Assembly (NCBI RefSeq): GCF_023898315.1
Contig: NC_064614.1
Location: 75,962,501 to 76,026,500, forward strand
DNA: 64,000 nt
Reading direction: 5' to 3'
Source of the DNA: Schistocerca nitens
Taxonomy: Eukaryota; Arthropoda; Insecta; Orthoptera; Acrididae
Shown: positions 45,010 through 54,830 of the stretch, piece after piece
How the letters are laid out: the number at the start of each line of letters is the position of its first letter
Numbering within the stretch: the stretch's first letter is position 1
Translations under genes and position numbers: made by a program
Notes under the pieces: model-generated
The model's input: only the letters and a program-made list of their open reading frames with translations
Told to the model about the DNA's origin: nothing
The model's database searches: none

Positions 45010-46381
45010 CACGTCAAAAACAGTTTTGCACCACCCCAGTTCCCACAACTCCTAAAGACAGACATCGACTGTGAATATTGTATGACAGACGCAGTCCCTC
45101 TGACTGTTCACAGATGTCACTAAACCCGCCGAAAGATGTAAACTACGATGCATGAGCAGCGCCTATTAGACGGAGGGGGTCCGACAGCCGATCAGTTCCA
45201 TTAATTCCATCAGGAAGGACGTACATGGCTCGTGTTGTCTGTAGTTCAGCCATGCCTAGACGGCCAGTATCGCGGTTCGATCGCGTCCGCATTGTGCCAG
45301 GAAGGGCCCTCAACAAGGGAAGTGTCCATGCGTTCGGAGTGAAACAAAAAGATGTTGTTCGGGCATGGAGGAGATAAGAGAGACGGGAACTGTCGATGAC
45401 ATTCCTCGCTCGGGCCGCCCAAGTGCTACCACAGCAGCGGATGACCGCTACCTACGGATTATGGCTCGGGTGAACACTGACAGAAACGCCACCATGTTGA
45501 ATTACGCTTTTCGTGCAGCCACAGGACGTCGTGTTACGACTCAAACTGTGCGCAATAGACTGCAAGATGAGCAACTTCATTCCCGACGTCCATGGCGAGG
45601 TCCACGACACCATGCAGCGCGGTACAGATGGCCCCAAGAACATGCCGAATGGACCGCTCAAGATTGGCATCACGTTCCCTTCACCGATGAGTGTCGCATA
45701 TGGCTTCAACCAGACAATCGTCAGAGACGTTTTTGGAGGCAACCCAGTCAGGCTGAACGCCTTACACACACTGTCCAGCGAGTGCAGCAAAGTGGAGGTT
45801 CCGTGTTGTTTTGGGATGGCACTATGTGGGGTCGACGTACGCCGCCGGTGGTCATGGAAGACGCAGTAACGGCTGTACGATACGTGAATGCCATCCTCCG
45901 ACCGATAACGCAACCATACTGGCAACTTATTGGCGAGGCATTCGTCTTCAAGGATAATTCGCACCCCCATCGTGTACGTCTCGTGAATGTTTTCCTACGG
46001 GATAACGACATTGCTCGACTACAGTGGCCAGCATGTTCTCCGGACGTGAATCCTATCGCACATGCTTGGGATGGATTGAAAAGGGCTGTTTATGGTCGAC
46101 ATGACCCACCAACCACTCTGAGGGATCTACGCCGAGTCGCCGTTAATGAGTGGGACACCCTGGATCAACCTGGCTTTGATGAACTTGTGGATAGTATGCC
46201 ACAACGAATGGAAGCATGGATCAATACCAGAGGGCGTGCTACTGGGTAATAGAGGTACCGGTGAGTGGTACAACATGCAATGTGTGCTTTTCATGGAAAA
46301 TGAAAAGGGCGGAAATGATATTTATGTTGATCTCTAGTCCATTTTTCTGTACAGGTGATGCAAAACCTTTTTTAATGTGTG
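45010..46381 (+). mobile_element. Tc1-like relic, family T5
   Basis: About 1.37 kb. The left end (CACGTCAAAAACAGTTTTGC after TA at 45008-45009) matches the reverse complement of the right end (CACACATTAAAAAAGGTTTT; TA at 46382-46383). Carries one frameshifted transposase on the plus strand. Confidence 0.82.
45252..46249 (+). pseudogene. T5 transposase, one frameshift and Glu to Ala
   Basis: The N-terminal helix-turn-helix part starts at ATG 45252 (MPRRPVSRFDRVRIV) and hits a stop near 45374. The rest is open in another frame from 45365 for 294 codons: DDIPRSGRPSAT linker, PFTDECRIW with the first Asp, VFKDNSHPH with the second Asp, and SPDVNPIAHAWD, where Ala replaces the catalytic Glu. Spacing from second Asp to that site is 34 residues, the Tc1 standard. 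A single frameshift plus the catalytic loss make it inactive. Confidence 0.85.
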
Positions 46382-47450
46382 TATTTCGACACTTTGTTCT
46401 TGAAACCGGTAGCTCTAACGGGACTCGTAGGCTCTTGTTATTGTGTGGATAGTGAATTCCTTTCCAAAATCCCCTATAACCAATCTTCGCCAGCCATTTC
46501 TTTCTCACACCATGAAGGTGGAACTTTAATGTCATAGAAAATAGCGCACTGGTACCAAAACGAGGTAAACCACGCGGTGGTAATGAGTAAAATAAATATG
46601 CAGCTTGCTTCACATATGCACACAGTTGCTCTTCTTCTCCTCCGGACCTTCCTTCTTCTTCTTCTCCTTCTTCTTCTTATTCCTCTTCTTCTTCGACAAG
46701 AAAAATGCGAATAAGTGGTTTGTATGCAACTTTAGGATATTCGCCTCTTTGCTTGTTTTGACAAAATCTACGTAAGGACACGTGACATATATCAGACCTT
46801 TTTGCAACACTTCAAATGCTTTTCTCTGAGCAGATAATTTCTTTATAAACCGCTGCATAAGTGATTGGGATTTTGGATCTCTAACAGGAGTTTGAACTCG
46901 ATTTCTTCGCATCATTAAAATATAGAATATTTCATTGCTCCTAAATTATTTTATTCATAAAATGTAGCACAGAATCATAAAGTATTCATTAGTCTTTTGA
47001 TTTCGTCAACGGGGATGACAGCAGAATGTTAAAGTCTCCACCGGTGCTGGTGTTACAAACGTCCCCGAGTCGCAAACATAATATTAATGCGGCGCTGCGT
47101 TAGCTTGTCTCGAAAGGTTCATTCTTTACTACAAATATTTTGAGAGAATTCCTTATAACCTACGTCTACCTGCACCTTTTTTTGTTCAAATTGCTCAACT
47201 GTAGAGAAGTAGGAGGAAAAAACCGTGAGAAAAATATAGCTTTTAATGGGCAGAACCAAACTGCTCGCGACTCGAGACTTCGTTACAAAAATAGATCATG
47301 CCTGACAAAGCCCTATGAGTGGCGATAAACTCAGTTAACCACATAATCCGTGAAATTTGAATTGTTATAGTTGACACCTGTTGCTTTGGGCCCGGTCTCC
47401 CCATCAGTGAACAATATACCATTATCATATTACTCTGATTTATGTACAGA
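46382..47450. other. unrecognised DNA with a CTT tract
   Basis: No gene. Contains the CTT microsatellite below and AT-rich sequence. Confidence 0.35.
46625..46700. repeat. (CTT)n-rich microsatellite
   Basis: Imperfect CTT/CTC repeats over about 75 bases; the Lys/Glu-rich frame on the other strand is a by-product. Confidence 0.85.
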
Positions 47451-48455
47451 ACAGGGTGTTTCAAAATGAACATACTGGTTTTAAAGAGTTGTAACATTTA
47501 TTAAATTCAACTTACAGTTGTAAATAATACACTCAAGCGGTTTTGTTGTATACCTGCGCGCGTGGGAATAGTATCGAATGGCAAAGAGTGACTGGAAAAC
47601 GTGTTAAACGAGTGCGATTGTATCACGCTTAGCTCCAAGAAATATCCCCGCGGAGAGTTTATGGACCTTCATTTTACAAAATTGTTGAGGCTTTCGTGGC
47701 CACTTGTTGACAAACTGCCTATTGGCTTCTGTCTCGGGTTCTTCGGCCGACGTTCATCTAATGATTTTTCTGACGTTTCGCCAGCACGAGTGGCTGGCAT
47801 TGTCAAAGCTTCACCCTCCATTGCCGGTGGTGAAGCTTTGACAATGCCAGCCACTCGTGCTGGCGAAACGTCAGAAAAATCATTAGATGAACGTCGGCCG
47901 AAGAACCCGAGACAGAAGCCAATAGGCAGTTTGTCGACCTTCATTTTGTCGGTGAATCAACTGTAACTGATGTTTCCTATCTTGATGCTCTACAACTGTG
48001 GCCCGTGTCTCAATGGGAAGAAGCTGGACAACCCACCTTTATTTGGGAGCCAGATGGCGCCGCCGCCTCACTGGCATAACTCAGTACGCGATTGGTTAAA
48101 CGACGTTGTATCTGACCGGTGGATTGGGTGCAAGGGGCCGGTTGACACAGCATTTTATGCATGGCCTCCACGTTCACAGACGATCTGATGCCATCATCTG
48201 TATGTGCCTCCAACATTAGCTGATCTATCCGACTTAAGAAACAGTGCTATTGCAACAGTTACTCCTGACACATTGATCAAGGTTTCGGAACAACTCGCCT
48301 ATCGACTCGATTTGCTATCGATGTTCACACGAAATAATTGGAAGAAAAAGTGCTTTTCTTTCTTTTTCATTTGGCGTATTACTTACAATTGTAAGGTGAA
48401 TGTAATAAGTGCTACAAAACCTTAAAATCATTATATTCCTTTTGAAACACCCTGT
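47451..48455 (+). mobile_element. mariner-superfamily element with a foldback in it
   Basis: Terminal inverted repeats ACAGGGTGTTTCAAAATGAA (47451) and its reverse complement ending at 48455. Without the foldback insertion it is about 0.73 kb, so it is an internally deleted derivative. Remaining coding traces on the plus strand: LHFVGESTVTDVSYLDAL, then WEPDGAA with the second catalytic Asp of a mariner-type enzyme, and later a degraded C-terminal part. Stops throughout. Confidence 0.75.
47676..47935. mobile_element. foldback insertion with 107-bp perfect arms
   Basis: Arms 47709-47815 and 47829-47935 are exact reverse complements over 107 bases around a 13-base loop. The insertion has a 33-base extension on the left (47676-47708). 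A perfect 12-base direct repeat of the host element, GACCTTCATTTT, flanks it at 47664-47675 and 47936-47947. The arms contain GCCAGC-loop-GCTGGC-GAAAC. There are no protein-coding features. The 12-base target duplication is SINE/LINE-like rather than Tc1-like. Confidence 0.93.
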
Positions 48456-48899
48456 ACTTGAATGGACTATCACGACAGACGTTCACATATCTGCGAGTGT
48501 GTACCCGTAAGTCTGGAAGATTAGAGTAAATGTTTAAAAGAATGTAGAAGATGGTAATTTCAGAAATACGGTTGCTCCCTGAGTACACATTTTAGTGTTC
48601 TTTGAAGTCACTATAAACATGAATTTCTTCTACAGCGCCCATTGATCTGCCTTCTCCACCCTTTGCAATGCATTCAGAGCTTCCTAAATGCTGTCGGTGT
48701 CATGAGATTGATTAGTTTCGCAAAATAAGAGTTTACAGTTCTCGCTTAAGTTTGTGCCCTGTCTGACATAACAGAACATCAAATCTTGTAAGTATATGAA
48801 TGTTAACAAACTGAAAAAATTGGTTATGCGTACAGTTTACTTCATATTTTGTTCTTCTCAGTACGTTGAGTTATGCTGGGCAGATGCTTGAACAAGGTA
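48456..48899. other. unrecognised non-coding DNA
   Basis: Nothing recognised. Confidence 0.3.
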
Positions 48900-48929
48900 C
48901 AGATGCTGAAATTGCAGTGTATATGCATA

Positions 48930-50580
48930 AAACGCAATGTCCTGACTGGCTGACTCAATCACCGTCCAGCCCAAACCGCCAAGGACAGAGACCTCAAACT
49001 TGAAGAGGATGTTTTTCTTATAGCACCTACTGTAGGCGTCGCTTAAGAAAAGATTTTTCCAAAATTCATCCCTTTGCTGTGAAATAGAGGATGAAAGATT
49101 TTTTTGAAAATATGTCACTATTAACGCAGTATTGACGATACAACTACGAAAACTAGTTTGCCGGTGAGAAATAAGCAACTGTTCCAGCATTTTTGGAAAT
49201 CCGATTACTAAGGGGGTAAAACAATAGGTGAAATAGAATGAGGAATACCGCCTTATGCAAGACTCAATTTTTCAGTTTTGTTTCACCTACACATGTTTCA
49301 GCACTTTGTGATCACAAAAATAAGAACTGCAACATCACAAGATTATTATCAGTACGTGAAAGATTTATTAATTTTTATCTATTTATTTTTTTTAAATAAA
49401 TCATTTTAAAGAACTGCTAAAGCATTTCTAAGACTAAATCTATGGAAATGGATGTTTCATTTCTCGGTTAGAAATAAAAGAATCTGTGTTTGAGTGTTTT
49501 AAAAATTCAGCCTCCAGACGAAGTGAAATGGAGGATGAGAAGTTTTAGGAAATTATTCAGCTATGAAAGCAGTTTCAGGGATAAATCTATGAAAATTATA
49601 TTTGACTTCTAAGTTAGAAATTTAAAAAATACGTTTTCACATTTTTTTTTAATTCGTCCCTAAGGTAATGAAACCTTTTATAAGAATATTCATTATGAAA
49701 GCATTTTGAAAGCTAAATCTTGGGTTTGATATGAAAAAAATATGTTTCACTGTTTTTGGGAATTCAGCCCTTAAAGGGGTGACATAGGACCTGGCTGAAT
49801 CACTGACTCATCATCGTCCAGACCAAACCGCTAAGGACAGAAACCTGAAATTTGGCGAGGGTGTTCATCTTGCACTGTAGGCGTCGCTTAAGAGGAGATT
49901 TTTTTTCCAGATTTCAGCCCTAAGGGGGTGAAATAGGGGATGAAAGTTTTTGAAAATATGTCGTTAGTAAGTCAATTTTGAAGCTAGAACTTTGGAAATT
50001 GTTATTTTCCTTCTCCATCAGGAACAAAGCTTTATTGGAAATTCAGCAACTAGGAAGTAAAATAGTAGCTAAAACTTTTTTGTTAAAAATATTTTATTAT
50101 AAAAAAAGTGCTAAAGCATTTCTAAAGCTACATCTGTGTAACATGGTACTTGATTTCTTGGCTAGAAAATAAATATTATTTTCAGTGTTTTGGGAAATTT
50201 AGCCTCATAAGGGAGTGAGTAAGGCCACGAAAAGTTTAGGAAATTAATTATGAAAGCTAAATCTACAAAAAGTACGTGTTACACTGTTTTTTTGTGGCCG
50301 GCCGTGGTGGCCGAGCGGTTCTAGGCGCATCAGTCCTGAACCACGCTGCTGCTACGGTCGCAGGTTCGAATCCTGCCTCGGGCATGGATGTGTGTGATGT
50401 CCTTAGGTTAGTTAGGTTTAAGTAGTTCTAAGTCTAGGGGACTGACGATCTCAGATGTTAAGTACCATAGTGCTCAGAGCTATTTGAGCCACTGTTTTTG
50501 AAAATTTAACCCCTATGGGCGGTAAATAGGAGATGAGCACTTTTAACAGAATATTTCGTAGTATCAAAATAATTTAAACC
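48930..50580 (+). repeat. internal subrepeats of the Helitron-like element
   Basis: A block starting near 48930 (ACCGTCCAGCCCAAACCGC ... GTAGGCGTCGCTTAAGA) recurs at about 49800-49960. Shorter units (GAAATAGGGGATGAAAG; GCTAAATCTATG; TTTCACTGTTTTTGG) recur about every 110-190 bases. Confidence 0.75.
50294..50489 (+). mobile_element. SINE-1 inside the Helitron-like element
   Basis: Full-length plus-strand copy with perfect A box (TGGCCGAGCGG) and B box (GGTTCGAATCC). A 10-base target duplication, CACTGTTTTT, starts at 50282 and again at 50490. Confidence 0.93.
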
Positions 50581-50902
50581 TAAATCTATCACAAATGGTA
50601 TTTCACTTCTAGGTTAGTCATGAAGAAATGCGCGCTAAGGGACTGAGGTTTGTACAGAAATATCGCCACAAGAACACAATAGGCATGACTAAACAAAGCT
50701 CTTGAAATCTTGAACTCCAAGTACCACAATCGCTTTTTGGTCAGTACATTCTGAAAAAAGTATGCTTCTACAACCTCAACGTGAGTGAAAAGTTTAGAAG
50801 ATGTTACAGTTTGTAAACGCTATAAAAATTCAATTAAAGGAAAAAAAAAGATCTGTGCAGACCATACAGTCCACGCGAGCGAAGTAGCGGGATCTAAGCT
50901 AG

Positions 50903-51289
50903 TAGTGGAATAAATCCCTTAACAGATCAAAGCGAAGATGACGTCATTCAAACAGTTTATAGACGCTGAGGACCCATGTCACAAGAAATCTAAAAAAATA
51001 GATATCATTACTTTCGAAGTTGGAGAACGTCATTCGATAAATTTTGTAGTATCTTCCCGAAGGAAAGGTGCTGTTTTGTTGCCAACCGTTGTTACGGTAA
51101 CTGTCATCAGGCTAGATCACCACAAACCAAATCGCTGCTTCCAAATTCTCTTTCCGTGACTCGTCCTGGGACACAAAAATGTACGTAGAAGAGCTGTTGC
51201 CCTAAGTGACTAGTTGTACTTCGCTTGATTAGGCAATTAGATCGCGTAATGCTAATAGGTAGGTTACGCAGAGGAAAAGTCGAATCGGC
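50903..51289. other. unrecognised non-coding DNA
   Basis: Nothing recognised; not obviously repetitive. Confidence 0.3.
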
Positions 51290-51680
51290 CGTGAGGTGCA
51301 CCAGGCTCTAATTGGCTGTTGCATTAGCGACGCACCGGCCGATCGTTACCAGAAGAGGCAATTATTTGCGCGGGAGCGGCGCGTGGTGGGGGCAGTCTGC
51401 CTACGTCGCTGTCTGTGTCTGTCGGGGCAGTCGGCGGTGGCGGTGGCGGCGGCGGCGGCAGAGGCGGCTGTCAGCAGAGGTAGAGAGAGGAGAGGCAGGT
51501 GGTAATCCCCAGGGCGGAGTCAGCACGCCAGTCCGCCTCCTCTCGTGGCCTCCTGCCTCTGTCCCCCCCCCCTTCCTCCCCCCCCCCCACTCTCTCTCTC
51601 TCTCTCTTCTCCCTCTCTCTCTATGTACGTGTCTCGCCAGCAGACGGCAGGGAGCTTACTAGCTACATAGGGGACCTCCA
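51290..51680 (+). promoter_or_regulatory. CpG-rich block, promoter or first exon candidate
   Basis: The most GC-rich stretch of the window. It has an inverted CCAAT-like TAATTGGCTG at about 51309, CGCGGGAGCGGCGCG near 51370, GGCGGTGGCGG triplet repeats, then a CT-rich tract (51540-51625) and a possible splice-donor-like segment. The frames across it have low complexity (Arg/Ser/Pro) and I do not call a protein. Orientation is a guess. Confidence 0.35.
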
Positions 51681-51899
51681 GTGCATTTGAATAATTAGCG
51701 TTACTGCCGACGTGATGAGGTGCATACAGGACACGGAAGTTGGACGCGAATTTCAAAGTTTAGCTGTGTAAGATTTATTTAGGAGGGATCCGTCTTGTTG
51801 ACTGTTATAATGAAATGTACGGCGGTGGGAAAATGAAAGTGGCTCGGGCAACAGAGTTCCAGAGTGCAAAGAAACACAGCAGAGGAAAGGAAATACAGA
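51681..51899. other. unrecognised non-coding DNA
   Basis: Nothing recognised. Confidence 0.3.
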
Positions 51900-52260
51900 C
51901 TGTAGCAGATGGTGAAAGTGACCACCATTCACCCCTGGGAACTGTAGCTCCTGATCAGCAAGTTGCTGAAGGTGGATCGAAACTGGAGTGCTGGAACTGC
52001 TCTAGTCTCATCCGAAATGTTTTGCTGCCGTTCTTGAACACTATGAGGGTTGTTGCGATACATCCCCGACTTGAGAACTCCACACACAAATTAATCGCAC
52101 GACGACAGATCACGTGAGCTGGGTGGCCAGCTAGGGCCACGACCAGACTGCAGGTCCAGGTGGAGTACTCGTCCACATGATGGACATGATATGCCTGTCT
52201 CAAGCGACAGGCGTCGGGTTGATTTCGTAGTCCTCGAAGCATTTTCTGGTGAACTGTAAC
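51900..52260 (-). mobile_element. mariner-like transposase relic
   Basis: On the minus strand, with frame shifts: PSWPPSSRDLSSCD, corresponding to the W-P-P-R-S-P-D-L-x-P-C-D block with the third catalytic Asp, then GVLKSGMYRNNPHSVQE and the C-terminal SDETRAVPALQ. 52140-52260 probably holds the part before it. No open frame of use. Confidence 0.65.
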
Positions 52261-52350
52261 TACATTTTCTGATGTGCAGGCACATTTCGGAATGTTTTTT
52301 TACTTTAAATGCTAACATTTTTTGGTTAGGCTTTACCGTGAGTGTTATTG

Positions 52351-53134
52351 ACATTAAATGGAACAACAAGTTTACTGTTACCAGTCACCGTTTTATTTAT
52401 TTCCACGATGCGTTTCAAAGGTTTAAACCTCCATAATCGGGTGGATTTACATTAGTTAGTATGACATTTGTGTGTGTGTTGTGTTACGATTTTTTTGGCG
52501 GAGTTTGTGGCACTGCCTAGTGTTTCAGAACATGGTTTTGGATTTCTTCTCACGAAAAATTTATGCAAATATCTAATGGTAAACATAAAATAAGTGAACT
52601 AGAGTACCTCCAGTGGTCACAAGTTCCTATCGCTGTCGTAACACATCACATGTATAGTGTCACATTTGTAAACAAATATGGCGTCTGGAATCTGCTGGGT
52701 GCAAGGTTCGTATAGCAGAAGAGAAGACATAATCGCAAAGTGCAAAGAATATACATCATAACAACATTATTACAGAATAATTGTTTTGAGGTGTTGAATA
52801 GATATGTGTGTACTTCAGGTGGCATACAAATCCAATTTGACAAGTTAAAACAGCTTAACATTCGTGCTCGTTTATACAATCAGGTGAAATGTTAAAATGA
52901 ATTAAATTTTTTTTTTTCAGAAGAAATCCAAAACCATGTTCTGAAATAGTGTCTTGTTTCTCCGCTAGTCAGTGCCACAAGTTTCGCCAAAAAAATCGTA
53001 ACACAACGCACACACAAATGTCATACTAACTAATGTGAATCCACCCGATGATGGAGGTTTAAAACTTTGAAACACGTCGTGGAAATAAATAAAACGGTGA
53101 CTGGTAACAGTAAACTTGTTGTTTCATTTAATGT
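52351..53134. repeat. long inverted repeat next to the Penelope-like element
   Basis: Left arm 52351-52550 (ACATTAAATGGAACAACAAG... to ...GGATTTCTTCT) pairs with right arm 52919-53134 (AGAAGAAATCC... to ...CTTGTTGTTTCATTTAATGT). The arms are about 200 and 216 bases, similar but not identical (indels near 52515/52950). The spacer is about 370 bases with no recognised gene. The right arm runs directly into the Penelope-like coding region. This fits the inverted terminal-repeat arrangement described for Penelope-like elements. Confidence 0.8.
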
Positions 53135-53179
53135 TTTTTGACTTGTTCGAAACAAGATCCTGTCTGATGCCATTTTCCG

Positions 53180-53597
53180 ATAAAGGCTGGCGTTCGCATA
53201 GGCTTCCATACAAGGAGGAAGTTGGGGGGAATATTACGACATAAGGAAGAAGGGAAAACAGAGAAGTTTAAGCAATCCGGTGTATACGAAATTAAATGTG
53301 GAGGATTTGCTGGGACATACATTGGCCAGATGGGTTGGGATTTTGCCACAAGGTTTAGAGAACTACAGTAAAAATAGTGGGCTGGAGTGCTATATGAGGG
53401 TGACTGGCCATAAGCTGGCCTCGATAGAAGATAGCCGAAGGATTCTGCATTTAGAACCAAAAGGAAAGATTTTAGATAACCTTGAAGATCTCGAGATCTA
53501 TGCGCCTATACAGCAATCTGCCCACCTAGTCTTTAATGATCAGGCCTCCGGTGGGAACGACTGGTTTTTTGGCTTGTTTGAACGAATACTATTTTGA
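53180..53597 (+). pseudogene. Penelope-like GIY-YIG endonuclease, frameshifted
   Basis: In one frame, about 53196-53370, it reads KLGGILRHKEEGK, then QSGVYEIKCGGFAGTYIGQ and TRFREL. The G-V-Y ... Y-I-G pair and following Arg are the GIY-YIG nuclease signature, with a Cys in the insert as in Penelope-like elements. A frameshift and stop follow. The C-terminal part continues in the frame of 53280-53597 with GHKLASIEDSRRILHLEPKG and LEDLEIYAPI, which matches the conserved PLE tail. One frame change separates the halves; inactive. Known role: nicking target DNA during insertion. Confidence 0.78.
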
Positions 53598-54295
53598 GTT
53601 CGGTGTCTGGTAGCCCCTCATAAGGAGTTACGATAGTGCATATTATAGAGGCTGGCGGTGTTCTGTGCACGTACCGTTATGGTAGGCTAGGATTTTTGCT
53701 GAGTGGTTGGCTAGTTTAACGTCATATGGGGAAAGTTAGATGGGTAGATAGGTTGGCATATACGGATTTGTTCACCACCGAACCCTTTGGGTGGTCCTTG
53801 GTGACACAATGATTTATTTTATTAAATTTAGACTTTAAAGTTTTAACGCTTTTAATGTCTTGTTTTTTTTTTTTAAAAAATTTAGAGCTCTTTAGTATCC
53901 AGATAGCATAGGTAGGACTCGGGCAATTGTCGTGCACTAGTTTATATAAGGAATGTATGAGGTATAACCCACGTGTGTGTTTTGGGATTTTATTAAAATG
54001 CTCTTGCTCTCACCATTAAATTTTTTCCATGTGGTAGAGAGGTGTAAGTTGTTGTTTGAAGGCTTCTATTTGGGCAATCATGGCCCATGAATATCACTTG
54101 GCTGTACTTCGATAGGCGGATGGCTGCCGCCGACATGGTTGCCGTTGGCTTTAACAGATGGCATCTAAGACGTTTGCGTACGCGAGCTGATCACAGGGTT
54201 TTAGTTTATGATGGACAATGTTAGTTATATTTAATTTGGTGGTATTCTTTTAGAGATTTGGAAGATTGAAAGGTTTATTCATGAAGGAAATCTCT

Positions 54296-54312
54296 CCCCC
54301 CCCCCCCCCCCC
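54296..54312. repeat. poly(C) tract
   Basis: Run of 17 C residues within the Penelope-like 3' region. Confidence 0.9.
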
Positions 54313-54830
54313 ATTATTTATTTTATGTTGACATGTGGTTTGAGTTGTGCTTGGAGTTTTAGAACTTTAAAAAAATCCTTTAATGTTAACGCGTACGGAA
54401 GTACCATTCCGGTTCGTAGTCGTAATTATCGTAATTACATCCTGTTAGATGTTATATGCTGAGTACATTATTATTAAATTACATGCGAACTCATGGAGCA
54501 CATGATCATGCAGCACCGTCTACCGAGGGCGCTTCGCTACTAGTTGACTTGTTTAGCGTCAGTATATACTCTCCTTCAAGACTGCTTGTGTCGCAGTTAT
54601 AGCTATATGTTATTAGACATTTTCTTTGAGTTGTCAAGGCTGTACGCCTGGTTGGTTAGGAAGGAGTTGAAGTTGGTGCTATGTAACTCATAAGATCCGA
54701 TCTTATTTTTTGTAACGTTGAGACGTGTTGAGTGTGCTGTTCAATTATGTGTCGTACTTTTTTATAGCAGATGTCTGAAGATGGGTGTAATCCCGAAACG
54801 CGTAACATGTTCTAATAAAAGAGTCAGTTG

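Larger units (their letters stand above)
48900..50902 (+). mobile_element. Helitron-like non-autonomous element
   Basis: The right end reads GCGAGCGAAGTAGCGGG, then ATCTAAG and CTAG at 50899-50902, followed by T. This fits a Helitron 3' end (GC-rich hairpin, CTRR, insertion before T). The body has the repeated AATTCAGCCCTAAGGGGGTG-type units I associate with this family. A TGTCCTGACTGGCTGACTC-like block near the left end recurs diverged at about 49788. The 5' TC terminus is not clear, so the left boundary is an estimate. No Rep/helicase gene is present. Confidence 0.65.
53135..54830 (+). mobile_element. Penelope-like element, 3' part
   Basis: A retroelement with the C-terminal GIY-YIG endonuclease and tail, then about 1.2 kb of UTR-like sequence ending near 54830, with AATAAAAGAG close to the end and a CTGAAGA-GGG-loop-CCC-GAAAC motif at 54775-54799. 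The RT domain is absent, so the copy is 5'-truncated. The 3' boundary is an estimate. Confidence 0.7.

Noticed and set aside
46610..46915. Lys/Glu-rich 101-codon frame
   Set aside because: Low-complexity product of a CTT microsatellite.
47669..47966. Matching 91- and 121-codon frames on opposite strands
   Set aside because: They are the two arms of the foldback palindrome read in opposite directions.
48930..50580. Regularly spaced subrepeats as a CRISPR-like array
   Set aside because: Units are diverged, of unequal length, without constant spacers, and sit in a eukaryotic Helitron-like element.
51312..51662. 116-codon Arg/Pro/Ser-rich frame in the CpG-rich block
   Set aside because: Low complexity, covers CT and GGC repeats, no domain; more likely untranslated or promoter sequence.
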